This document shows positions 55,221-63,372 of a stretch of DNA of 64,000 nucleotides, one piece after another (positions within the stretch are counted from its first letter, which is position 1; every line of letters starts with the position of its first letter). The stretch is from JBEIVB01 sp040374085. GTDB taxonomy: Bacteria; Bacteroidota; Bacteroidia; UBA4408. The position numbers and the translations under genes are program-made. The stretch lies in NCBI GenBank assembly GCA_040374085.1, contig JBEIVB010000001.1:1-64000 (forward strand). Reading direction: 5' to 3'. The notes beneath the pieces were generated by a model, which was not told where the DNA came from, did not search any database, and saw nothing but the letters and a program-made list of their open reading frames with translations.

Positions 55221-55667
55221 ATGAGCGAATTCATACATTCCAGCAAAGCACCGGAGCCCGTTGGGCTTTATCCCCATGCGCGAAGAGTTGGAAATTTACT
55301 TTTTCTATCCGGCGTGGGGCCACGGGAGCGGGGCACAAAAAAAATACCCGGTGTAGAGCTGGATGAGCAAGGCAACATTGCGTCTTACGACATCGAAATC
55401 CAGTGCCGCAGCGTGTTCCAAAACATCCGCTACATTCTGGAAGACTCGGGAAGTCGTTGGGAAGACATCGTAGACGTAACGGTATTCCTTACCAACATGA
55501 AAGACGACTTTCCGATTTACAATCGGGTATATGCCGAGTACTTTAAAGACAACCAGCCTTGTCGAACTACCCTCGAAATCAACTGCCTGCCAACCCCCAT
55601 TGCCATTGAACTAAAGGTAATTGCCCACATTCAAAATCCATTGACCGACTCGGCATCCCATACATGA
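55221..55667 (+). CDS. RidA family deaminase
   Basis: 148 residues. VGNLLFLSGVGPRE, the IVDVTVFLTNMKDDF core and PCRTTLEI (with the imine-binding Arg115) define the family. The PVGLYPHARRVG and ELKVIA pattern is like the 2-aminomuconate deaminase branch, but no kynurenine-pathway gene is nearby, so a general enamine/imine deaminase role is the safer call. It overlaps ileS in ATGA. Confidence 0.9.
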   Translation: MSEFIHSSKAPEPVGLYPHARRVGNLLFLSGVGPRERGTKKIPGVELDEQGNIASYDIEIQCRSVFQNIRYILEDSGSRWEDIVDVTVFLTNMKDDFPIYNRVYAEYFKDNQPCRTTLEINCLPTPIAIELKVIAHIQNPLTDSASHT

Positions 55668-58600
55668 AGCAATTTCCTGAATACAAATCACTGGACCTGG
55701 TAAAAATTGCCGAAGAGACCCTTCATTTTTGGAAAACCAATCGGATTTTTCAAGCCAGCATAGACAATCGCAAAGAAGCACAACCCTTTGTGTTTTACGA
55801 AGGACCACCCTCTGCGAATGGATTGCCGGGCATTCACCATGTGATGGCCCGAACCATAAAAGACATCTTCTGCCGCTACCAAACCCAACAAGGAAAGCAG
55901 GTGCAACGAAAAGCTGGCTGGGATACTCATGGATTGCCTGTTGAACTGGGCGTAGAAAAGGCATTGGGCATCACCAAGGACGACATAGGGAAATCCATTT
56001 CCATTGCCGAATACAACGCGGCTTGCAAGAAAGATGTCATGAAATATACCGACATCTGGAACCGGCTCACCGAACAAATGGGGTACTGGGTAGACATGGA
56101 TCACCCATATGTAACCTACGACCGGAACTACATGGAGAGTGTATGGTGGTTATTGAAAAGGTTATATGAAAAAGAACTTTTATACAAGGGATACTCCATT
56201 CAACCCTACTCACCTGCAGCCGGAACCGGACTCTCCTCACATGAGTTGAATCAACCCGGATGCTACCGAATGGTTAAAGACCAATCAGCAGTGGTTATGT
56301 TTCGCTTGCAGGAGCAGAGTCAGGCAAAGCTTAGCCAATCCCTCGGGAGTTCCCTGCCTCATCCTACCTACATTCTGGCTTGGACCACCACCCCATGGAC
56401 GCTGCCCTCCAACACCGGCTTAGCGGTTGGCCCTTCCATTTCCTATGACCTGATTGAAACCCGGCATCCATTTTTTTATGAACCCATAATTCTGGTGGTT
56501 GCTACTGCCCTTACCGAGCGTTTTTTTTCGGCCAAGAATGCAGAATTGCCATGGGATTCATTCGAACCCGGACAAAAGGCCATCCCTTTCAGAAAACTCG
56601 CTACTTTAAAGGGAGAGGAGCTTATTGGATTACGCTACGAACAACTTTTGCCCTATACTCAACCCAAAAATGGGGATCCCTTTCGAGTGGTTGGAGCCGA
56701 TTTCGTAACCACCGAGGATGGCACAGGCATTGTTCACCTTGCCCCTAGTTTTGGCGCCGACGATTTCAGAGTTGGCCAGCTGCAAAACTTGGGAAGTCTT
56801 ACCTTGGTTGATCGTCAAGGTAGGTTTACTGAAGAAATCGAGGACCCTGTATTTCCATTAAAAGGACGTTATGTAAAAGATGCCTACTTAACCGATGCAG
56901 AAAAAGCAACGGACTTTGAGATTCAAAAAAATCAGTTATCGGGGGTTATCCGTGATTTAAAACAGCACCTCAGCGCAGATGAACTTTTAGTTATAAAACT
57001 TCAGCAGGAAGGTAAGCTTTTCCGGAAGGAAAAATACGAGCACAGCTACCCGCATTGTTGGAGAACCGATAAGCCTGTTTTATACTATCCATTGGATTCT
57101 TGGTTTGTGCGCACCACTGCGGTAAAAGAGCGCATGGTGGAACTGAATAAAACGATACAATGGAAGCCCGAATCAACGGGAACAGGGAGGTTCGGCAACT
57201 GGTTGGAAAACTTGGTTGACTGGAATCTTTCACGCTCTCGTTATTGGGGAATTCCGCTGCCCATTTGGCGCACGGAAGATGGAAAAGAAGAACGCTGTAT
57301 TGGTTCGGTTGAGGAATTGCGTCAGGCCTTGGCCGAAGCCCGCGCAGCCGGAATTTCTACTCCCGATGATGTTTCAGATTTACATCGACCGTTCGTTGAC
57401 GATCTCGTTTTGGTTTCTCCTACTGGGAAACCCATGAAGCGTGAACTCGACCTGATTGATGTGTGGTTCGATAGCGGGGCTATGCCCTATGCTCAGTGGC
57501 ATTATCCTTTTGAACATGCAGAAGAAGTTGAAAATGGAAATGTTTTTCCTGCGGACTTCATCGCAGAAGGAGTAGATCAAACACGAGGTTGGTTTTTCAC
57601 CCTGCACGCCATTGCCACCATGGTTTTCGATCAAGTTGCATTCAAGCGTGTGGTTTCCAACGGATTGGTCCTAGACAAGTTTGGAAACAAAATGAGCAAG
57701 CGGCTGGGCAATGCTGTTGACCCCTTTGCAACGCTTGAGCGGTACGGACCGGATGCAACCCGCTGGTATATGATTACCAACGCATCCCCGTGGGACAATT
57801 TGAAATTCGATGAGCAAGGCATCGTGGAGTCTCAGCGCGGATTCTTTGGCACGTTGCACAACACCTACGCTTTTTTTGCCCTGTATGCCAACATCGATGG
57901 GTTCACGCACAAAGAGGCCTCCATTGGAGTATATGAACGTCCGGAACTCGACCAATGGATACTCAGTGAACTCAACAGCCTCATCCTCCGGGTTACGGAT
58001 GCATACAACCAATATGAGCCCACCCGTGCCGGGAGAGAGATGAATCATTTTGTGGATCATTACCTGAGCAATTGGTACGTGCGCCAATCCAGGCGAAGGT
58101 TTTGGAAAGGGGAATACACCTCTGATAAAGTTGCAGCATATCAAACGCTTTATACTTGTTTAACTGTCTTGGCCAAAATGATGGCGCCCATTGCCCCATT
58201 CTATGCTGAGCGCCTTTACGGGGACTTGAATCGGGTTTGCGGGTTGGAAGCGCCTGTTTCGGTGCACCTTACCGACTTTCCGATTACCGATACCCACCTT
58301 GTTCAACCCAATTTGGAGCGCAAAATGGAATTGGCGCAGAATGTGTGCTCATTGGTATTTTCCATCCGAAAAAAAGAAAACATACGGGTTCGTCAGCCTC
58401 TTAATGTGTTGCGCATCCCTATCATACATGGCACCTTCCAATCCGATCTTGAAGCCATGCGCGACATCATTTGTTCGGAAGTTAATGTGAAGCAACTCGA
58501 CCTAGTTTCGCCCGATCAGGTTCAACTGGTAAAGAACTTAAAATTGAATTTCAGGACCCTTGGCAAGCGCTATGGATCTGCCATGAAGGCAATTCAAAAC

Positions 58601-59059
58601 TATGCACTTACCCACTCTGATCTCATTATTCAGGCACTGGAAACAGAGGGTGTTTTTCGTACGGTTTTGGAAAACGAGGAGGTGGAAATACAACCTTCGG
58701 ATGCCGAAATCCTTCCAGTTGATTTACCCGGGTGGAAGGTGGCCAACCATGGCTCTCTCACCGTTGCCTTGGACGTTAGCATTTCAGACGATTTAAGGGC
58801 TGAGGGACTGGCCCGGGAGTTGGTCAACCGCATTCAAAAACTCAGGAAAGACAAAGGTTTTGCGGTAACTGACCGCATCAAAGTGGGGATAGAAACAGCT
58901 CCATGGGTAAAAAAGGCCCTCGAAGCCAATTTGGATTATATTAGCGCAGAAATTTTGGCCGACCACCTTACTCTTGGTGTTCAGGAAAATCAAACTGAAA
59001 AATGTGTTGAAGTTGAACTGGAAGAGGGCCTAACTGCTCTCGTGTCGGTCGAAAAATAA
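55664..59059 (+). CDS. ileS: Isoleucyl-tRNA synthetase
   Basis: 1131 residues, the long form. PSANGLPGIHHVMARTIKD carries the HIGH-equivalent GIHH (56-59). WDTHGLPVELGVEK, the editing domain around residues 240-400, WFVRTTAVKERM, DWNLSRSRYWGIPLPIW and the KMSKR loop (676-680) follow. It charges tRNA-Ile. The sequence fits the eukaryote-like (type 2) branch usual in Bacteroidota, a type often insensitive to mupirocin. RidA overlaps it upstream and the DksA-type gene follows 12 bases later. Confidence 0.96.
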   Translation: MKQFPEYKSLDLVKIAEETLHFWKTNRIFQASIDNRKEAQPFVFYEGPPSANGLPGIHHVMARTIKDIFCRYQTQQGKQVQRKAGWDTHGLPVELGVEKALGITKDDIGKSISIAEYNAACKKDVMKYTDIWNRLTEQMGYWVDMDHPYVTYDRNYMESVWWLLKRLYEKELLYKGYSIQPYSPAAGTGLSSHELNQPGCYRMVKDQSAVVMFRLQEQSQAKLSQSLGSSLPHPTYILAWTTTPWTLPSNTGLAVGPSISYDLIETRHPFFYEPIILVVATALTERFFSAKNAELPWDSFEPGQKAIPFRKLATLKGEELIGLRYEQLLPYTQPKNGDPFRVVGADFVTTEDGTGIVHLAPSFGADDFRVGQLQNLGSLTLVDRQGRFTEEIEDPVFPLKGRYVKDAYLTDAEKATDFEIQKNQLSGVIRDLKQHLSADELLVIKLQQEGKLFRKEKYEHSYPHCWRTDKPVLYYPLDSWFVRTTAVKERMVELNKTIQWKPESTGTGRFGNWLENLVDWNLSRSRYWGIPLPIWRTEDGKEERCIGSVEELRQALAEARAAGISTPDDVSDLHRPFVDDLVLVSPTGKPMKRELDLIDVWFDSGAMPYAQWHYPFEHAEEVENGNVFPADFIAEGVDQTRGWFFTLHAIATMVFDQVAFKRVVSNGLVLDKFGNKMSKRLGNAVDPFATLERYGPDATRWYMITNASPWDNLKFDEQGIVESQRGFFGTLHNTYAFFALYANIDGFTHKEASIGVYERPELDQWILSELNSLILRVTDAYNQYEPTRAGREMNHFVDHYLSNWYVRQSRRRFWKGEYTSDKVAAYQTLYTCLTVLAKMMAPIAPFYAERLYGDLNRVCGLEAPVSVHLTDFPITDTHLVQPNLERKMELAQNVCSLVFSIRKKENIRVRQPLNVLRIPIIHGTFQSDLEAMRDIICSEVNVKQLDLVSPDQVQLVKNLKLNFRTLGKRYGSAMKAIQNYALTHSDLIIQALETEGVFRTVLENEEVEIQPSDAEILPVDLPGWKVANHGSLTVALDVSISDDLRAEGLARELVNRIQKLRKDKGFAVTDRIKVGIETAPWVKKALEANLDYISAEILADHLTLGVQENQTEKCVEVELEEGLTALVSVEK

Positions 59060-59071
59060 AAGAAAAGTGAT

Positions 59072-60529
59072 ATGGCAAAAAAAGCTGAAATTAAAAAGAA
59101 GCCGTTAAAAGCATCTGGAAAGAAAGATGTGAAAACCCCGGCTAAAAAAGCCGCTGCAGCACCTGCAAAAAAAGCAGCTCCGGCAAAGGGTAAACCCGCC
59201 ACAAAGGCTGCTTCGGTAAAAGCGAAGGCAACCGTAAAAAAGTCAACTCCCTCAAAGGCCGTTGCTCCTCCAAAAACAAAAGCTGTGGCAAAAGCCCCTG
59301 CAGCAAAGGCAAAAGCTGTGGTAAAAGCCCCTGCAGCAAAGGCAAAAGCACTTGCCAAAGCGAAACCGGTAACTGCAAAAACCACTCCGACCAAAGCAAT
59401 TTCTGCAAAAGGCAAAGCCCCAGCGAAGTCTGCTCCGGCTAAAGGAACATCTTCTAAAGCCAAGAGTCCGCTGAAGGCTGCCCCACCGAAGACCGGCCCT
59501 TCTAAAGGAAAAGCCACCGTAAAGGCTGCTCCGAGCAAAACATCACCTTCCAAAGTAAAACCCAACGAGAAAAAAAGCGTCGCAAGTTCTGCAACTCCAA
59601 GCAGCAAAAGCCAAATTAAGGTAGCACCTGCTGTGGTAAAGCCCTCGAATAAAGTTTCAGCATCAAAAGAGAATACAACTAAAAAACCTGCGTCTTTACC
59701 CACCAAGCCTGTTGCCAAAACGGGTTCTCAGGGCCAGAAGGCAGACAAAGCAGTTGGGTCCAAGAAACCGACACCTGCTGCGGAGAAAGCTGCGCCAATC
59801 AAAGCTGCAAGCGCACCCAAACAACCTGCAAAACCCTCAAAAGGCGCCACCTCCGGAACTTCGGTCAAGCCCGGGAAAGAGGCCGCACCAGGTACTCCCA
59901 AAACAAAGAAAACCGATGCTGCAGATGGAGAAGAACCGGTGGTTTTAGAGAATCTAGCATTCTTGGAGGAAGTATTGCCGCCTGAACCAAAAAAGCGAGG
60001 TAGAGAAAAATCGAAAAAATCAGGTGATGTGGTCATCAATCGAAATCCGGAAGTCATTCGGAAGGAAATTGAAGCCGCCAAGCAAATCAACTTTCATCTA
60101 CCCAGCAATCTTCCACCGGCACCTCCGAAAGCAAAACCGAACCTGCAACCTCTTGAGCGGACCAAGTTCAGCGAAATAGAACTGAAAGAGTTCAGAGATC
60201 TCATCAACAAAAAGCTGGCTGAAGCTCGTAATGATTATGAGCTGTTAAAGGACACGCTATCGCACCGTGACAACAATGGTACCGATGATACCTCGCCTAC
60301 ATTTAAGTTATTGGAAGATGGTTCGGAGGTTCTCTCAAAAGAAGAAACCACCCAATTGGCCATGAGGCAACAAAAGTTCATCCAGAGCTTAGAAAATGCC
60401 CTGCTCCGCATCGAGAATAAAACTTACGGAATCTGCAGGGCAACCGGCCAAATGATTTCTAAAGAAAGGCTACGTTCGGTTCCACATGCTACCCTCAGTA
60501 TCGAGGCCAAACGAATGCAACAAGATTAA
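59072..60529 (+). CDS. DksA/TraR family protein with histone-H1-like N-terminal tail
   Basis: 485 residues. Residues 1 to about 281 are almost only Lys, Ala, Pro, Ser, Thr, Val and Gly, in histone-H1 or AlgP style (PAKKAAPAKGKPATKAA and similar). An acidic part (about 282-310), a basic hinge KKRGREKSKK and a linker follow. The C-terminal 120 residues (366-485) are a complete Bacteroidota DksA/TraR domain: FSEIELKEFRDLI coiled coil, then NKTYGICRATGQMISKERL and VPHATLSIEAK. Only one Cys (455) remains of the four zinc ligands, as usual for this branch. By family it binds the RNA polymerase secondary channel; the tail should bind DNA. It lies between ileS and lspA, and a strong terminator follows. 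The combination is unusual. Confidence 0.88.
   Translation: MAKKAEIKKKPLKASGKKDVKTPAKKAAAAPAKKAAPAKGKPATKAASVKAKATVKKSTPSKAVAPPKTKAVAKAPAAKAKAVVKAPAAKAKALAKAKPVTAKTTPTKAISAKGKAPAKSAPAKGTSSKAKSPLKAAPPKTGPSKGKATVKAAPSKTSPSKVKPNEKKSVASSATPSSKSQIKVAPAVVKPSNKVSASKENTTKKPASLPTKPVAKTGSQGQKADKAVGSKKPTPAAEKAAPIKAASAPKQPAKPSKGATSGTSVKPGKEAAPGTPKTKKTDAADGEEPVVLENLAFLEEVLPPEPKKRGREKSKKSGDVVINRNPEVIRKEIEAAKQINFHLPSNLPPAPPKAKPNLQPLERTKFSEIELKEFRDLINKKLAEARNDYELLKDTLSHRDNNGTDDTSPTFKLLEDGSEVLSKEETTQLAMRQQKFIQSLENALLRIENKTYGICRATGQMISKERLRSVPHATLSIEAKRMQQD
59278..59343 (+). repeat. 33-bp tandem repeat in the DksA tail
   Basis: Two copies of a 33-base unit (59278-59310 and 59311-59343) differ by one base and encode KAVAKAPAAKA and KAVVKAPAAKA. 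A third copy begins (59344) but diverges. Such repeats can change number by slippage without breaking the frame. Confidence 0.88.
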
Positions 60530-60551
60530 CCATTGTTCCACATCAACCCTT

Positions 60552-60583
60552 AAAGCGATTAAGCAATTAATCGCTTTTTTTTT
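60552..60583 (+). terminator. Terminator abutting the lspA start codon
   Basis: AAAGCGATTAA (60552-60562) and TTAATCGCTTT (60567-60577) form an 11-bp stem with a GCAA (GNRA-type) tetraloop. T continues to 60583. The next base is the A of the lspA ATG. It separates the DksA-type gene from lspA by transcription stop or partial read-through. Confidence 0.88.
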
Positions 60584-61219
60584 ATGAAAAGAAACATCCT
60601 CATCATTGTGATCTTGCTGTGTGTCGATCAGGCGCTTAAGCTCTACATAAAAACACATTTTATGTTAGGAGAACAAACTGCCGTTTTCGGCAATTGGTTC
60701 TACTTGCATTTCACTGAGAACAACGGAATGGCCTTCGGCATGGAACTGGAGGGAACCGCAGGCAAGCTCCTCCTCTCCACCTTCCGCATCCTGGCCATTG
60801 TTGGTCTCGGCTATTACCTCTACCACTTGGTTCAAAAGAATGCAAGCCGCCTTCACCAAACATCAGTTGCGTTGGTATTTGCCGGAGCTCTGGGCAACAT
60901 CCTCGACAGCACTTTTTATGGCTGGATGTTTTCCGACAGTTATGGGAAAGTGGCGCAACTGTTTCCAGAACAAGGATACGCCCCCATGCTGTTTGGAAAA
61001 GTGGTAGACATGCTCTATTTCCCTATGTGGCAAGGGGTTTTCCCAAGTTGGTTTCCCATTTGGGGTGGAGAACCTTTTGAGTTTTTTCGACCGGTTTTCA
61101 ACATTGCAGACACCTGCATCTCCACCGGAGTAGGCCTAATGGTGGTGTTTCAAAACCGGTTTTTCGGCGAAACAAAAACCACAGATCCTACTTCAAAAGA
61201 AACCAACAAAATTCAATAA
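60584..61219 (+). CDS. lspA: Lipoprotein signal peptidase (signal peptidase II)
   Basis: 211 residues with four membrane helices (about 4-20, 62-83, 92-112, 174-192). FTENNGMAFG is the conserved substrate-side loop. The catalytic Asp pair is in GKVVDML (Asp142) and FNIADTC (Asp176), with GNILDS (Asp108) nearby. The insert between Asp108 and Asp142 is longer than in E. coli, as in other Bacteroidota. It cleaves lipoprotein signal peptides after lipid attachment; lipoproteins in this window (DUF885, DUF4249) are its likely clients. Its ATG directly follows a terminator. Confidence 0.95.
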   Translation: MKRNILIIVILLCVDQALKLYIKTHFMLGEQTAVFGNWFYLHFTENNGMAFGMELEGTAGKLLLSTFRILAIVGLGYYLYHLVQKNASRLHQTSVALVFAGALGNILDSTFYGWMFSDSYGKVAQLFPEQGYAPMLFGKVVDMLYFPMWQGVFPSWFPIWGGEPFEFFRPVFNIADTCISTGVGLMVVFQNRFFGETKTTDPTSKETNKIQ

Positions 61220-61235
61220 GTCAAAACTTATTGAA
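61212..61235. other. Perfect hairpin that holds both convergent stop codons
   Basis: TTCAATAAGT (61212-61221) and ACTTATTGAA (61226-61235) form a 10-bp stem with a CAAA loop. The lspA stop (61217-61219) is in one arm and the stop of the pappalysin gene (61228-61230) in the other. No T-run follows on either strand. It may protect both 3' ends or act as a weak two-way terminator. Confidence 0.85.
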
Positions 61236-63321
61236 CCATAACCTTACGAACAACGGATCCGGTTGGAGTATACAACCGAACAAAATACATGCCGGGCACC
61301 AAACCTTCTCCAAGATGATTTAAGGTGTGTCGGCCGGGAGACAAGCGGCCCAAATCGCGATGTTCAACTTGTTCACCCAATGCATTCAATACGCTCAAAT
61401 TGGCCTGATGAGATTCTTCAAGCGAAAAAGTAAAATCAAACGCGTCCTGAGCAGGATTTGGAAATGCCAATGCATCTGAAACACCACTCAACGTTTCCCA
61501 ACCGGTTGTGGCACTGCTGATGTTTATATCATCCAAATAAAGGTTGTTTCCATCCCCGGAGGTAAATACAAACTTGAGGCGGAAATTCGCAGAGGTATTT
61601 GGGGTTAGGTTGATGCTGCGCGAGGCCCAAGCGGTTGCACTGGGCGTAAAAGCACTATTAACAGCGGTTGTGGTTGCCAATGTGGTTCCGGTAGCAGTGG
61701 AGCGAATGGCCCAAGTCCGTCCGCAATTCTGAGATACTAAAACCTGAAGACGATTGGATGAAGCAAGGCTCGTTGTCTTTTGTGCATAGGCAACCTTGTA
61801 GGTTAGGGTAGGCACCGAAATGGTGGTCAAATCAATGGTGGGGCCGATAAGCTCATCAACCTGCAAATCAGAACTGTTGAAGTTATCCATTTTAATACAA
61901 GCACTTCCACTGGCCGAGGCGTTGGTTACCCGCGAAAAGGTAGCGGTGCCTGATACGTTATTGAATACGGTCCAGTCGTTGGTAAACTGCGTTGCATTTT
62001 CAAATCCCTCCTGATAAACCGGGCCTGAATATTCTGCCGCTAAGGGCATTACAACAACCAAGGCGTTTCGGGTGATGGTGTTGTTCCCAGCAGCATTGCT
62101 GGCAGTAAGAGAAACATTATAGGTGCCAGGGGTAGAATAGGTTACCACCGGAGAGGCCGCCAAAGAGGTGGCAGGACTGCCTCCTTGAAAACTCCAACTG
62201 TAAGCGGTTGCATCACCTCCAAAACATGCTTGGGTAAAGGTTACGGTGCCTCCTGCACACAAATAGGTTGGTAGGTTGGGGGTAAAATCGGCGCGAGGAG
62301 AACAGGTGGTTGGAGGGGTTCCATCGGTACCAGTGGCAACTAGGTTGGCAGATGACCATAATGTACTCCTTCCACTTACACTGCTGTTCAAAGCAGCATT
62401 CATGCGTGTTGCTTGACCGGCTGAAAAAACGTTCTGACAGTTGCCGGTGGTGTAATCCATGTAGTTGGTAAACATCTCTCCGTTGGGTCCATTGTTGCAG
62501 GAAATTTTGGGAAATGTTGGACAATTGCTCTGGTTTGCAGCTTGTTGAGTTGGAGTATCGGATACGTTGTCGTTGCCACAGGTAGCATCACCCCAAATGT
62601 GTCTGAGATTGAGCCAGTGTCCAACTTCATGAGTTGCCGTCCTACCTGCATTGGAGGCATTTGAAGTTCCGATTACACCTACAAAATCGCCACGCAACAC
62701 AATTCCATCGGTGGCAGAATTGCCTCCGGGAAATTGAGCAAATCCTATAACATAACCTGTACCACCCGTTGAGCTTTCTATGCTCTTTACTACCCAAATG
62801 TTTAAGTACTTGCTGGAGGGCCAGTAAATCAAACTTTTTACATTGTCACGGGCATTGTTGGTGAGGGGTGAATACAATCGGTTGATTCCATCTGTGCAAT
62901 TGCCATTTGGATCTTTCTGCGCCAATCGAAACTCAATGTTGGCATCTGCTGCTATAGGTCTAAATGCTGCTGGAGTATTTCCGGTGTCGGCATTCAGCCT
63001 CCGAAAATCTTTGTTCAGAATTTCCAATTGGTTCAAGCATTGCTGACGCGAAATGTTCTCCGTGCCATACTCATGGATGATGTGGAACACTACCGGAATA
63101 ATTTTGGGAACGCTAGATGAACTGCGCCCTTGCTGAAGCGATGCCGCTTGCGTTTCCATTTCCAGCGCTTGCTGGTTTGCCCTAAACTGAGGATCGCGCT
63201 CCAACATCTCCTGATATATGGTATGCGCAATACAAGGTTCCGTTTGTTGAGCATACGAAACCTGGAGGAAAATCAAAACAAAAGAAACCGTAAGAAGTAA
63301 CTTGGAGGTTGTGTTGGACAT
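61228..63321 (-). CDS. Pappalysin-type (M43) metalloprotease with PKD and T9SS sorting domains
   Basis: 697 residues. The signal peptide covers 1-25 (LLLTVSFVLIFLQVSYAQ). The catalytic domain (about 75-325) has the zinc motif HEVGHWLNLRH (231-241) with Glu232 and Met-turn Met288 (NYMDY). A PKD domain lies at about 343-425 (WSFQGGSPATS), followed by a jelly-roll-like domain (about 435-615). The last 85 residues (FPNPAQDAFDF to GMYFVRLYTPTGSVVRKVMVQ, first and last parts) are a T9SS type A signal. It should be secreted and surface-bound, and degrade proteins. It is complete. Confidence 0.94.
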   Translation of the reverse strand: MSNTTSKLLLTVSFVLIFLQVSYAQQTEPCIAHTIYQEMLERDPQFRANQQALEMETQAASLQQGRSSSSVPKIIPVVFHIIHEYGTENISRQQCLNQLEILNKDFRRLNADTGNTPAAFRPIAADANIEFRLAQKDPNGNCTDGINRLYSPLTNNARDNVKSLIYWPSSKYLNIWVVKSIESSTGGTGYVIGFAQFPGGNSATDGIVLRGDFVGVIGTSNASNAGRTATHEVGHWLNLRHIWGDATCGNDNVSDTPTQQAANQSNCPTFPKISCNNGPNGEMFTNYMDYTTGNCQNVFSAGQATRMNAALNSSVSGRSTLWSSANLVATGTDGTPPTTCSPRADFTPNLPTYLCAGGTVTFTQACFGGDATAYSWSFQGGSPATSLAASPVVTYSTPGTYNVSLTASNAAGNNTITRNALVVVMPLAAEYSGPVYQEGFENATQFTNDWTVFNNVSGTATFSRVTNASASGSACIKMDNFNSSDLQVDELIGPTIDLTTISVPTLTYKVAYAQKTTSLASSNRLQVLVSQNCGRTWAIRSTATGTTLATTTAVNSAFTPSATAWASRSINLTPNTSANFRLKFVFTSGDGNNLYLDDINISSATTGWETLSGVSDALAFPNPAQDAFDFTFSLEESHQANLSVLNALGEQVEHRDLGRLSPGRHTLNHLGEGLVPGMYFVRLYTPTGSVVRKVMVQ

Positions 63322-63372
63322 GCGAAAAGGTTTGAATAACTAAATCGAGGTACGAAACTCAGAGTATAACCG

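Noticed and set aside
58990..59718. Minus-strand reading frame of 242 codons opposite the DksA tail
   Set aside because: It exists only because the complementary strand of a Lys/Ala/Pro repeat lacks stop codons. The product is a meaningless Ala/Gly/Phe-rich string and the plus-strand frame has a real domain.
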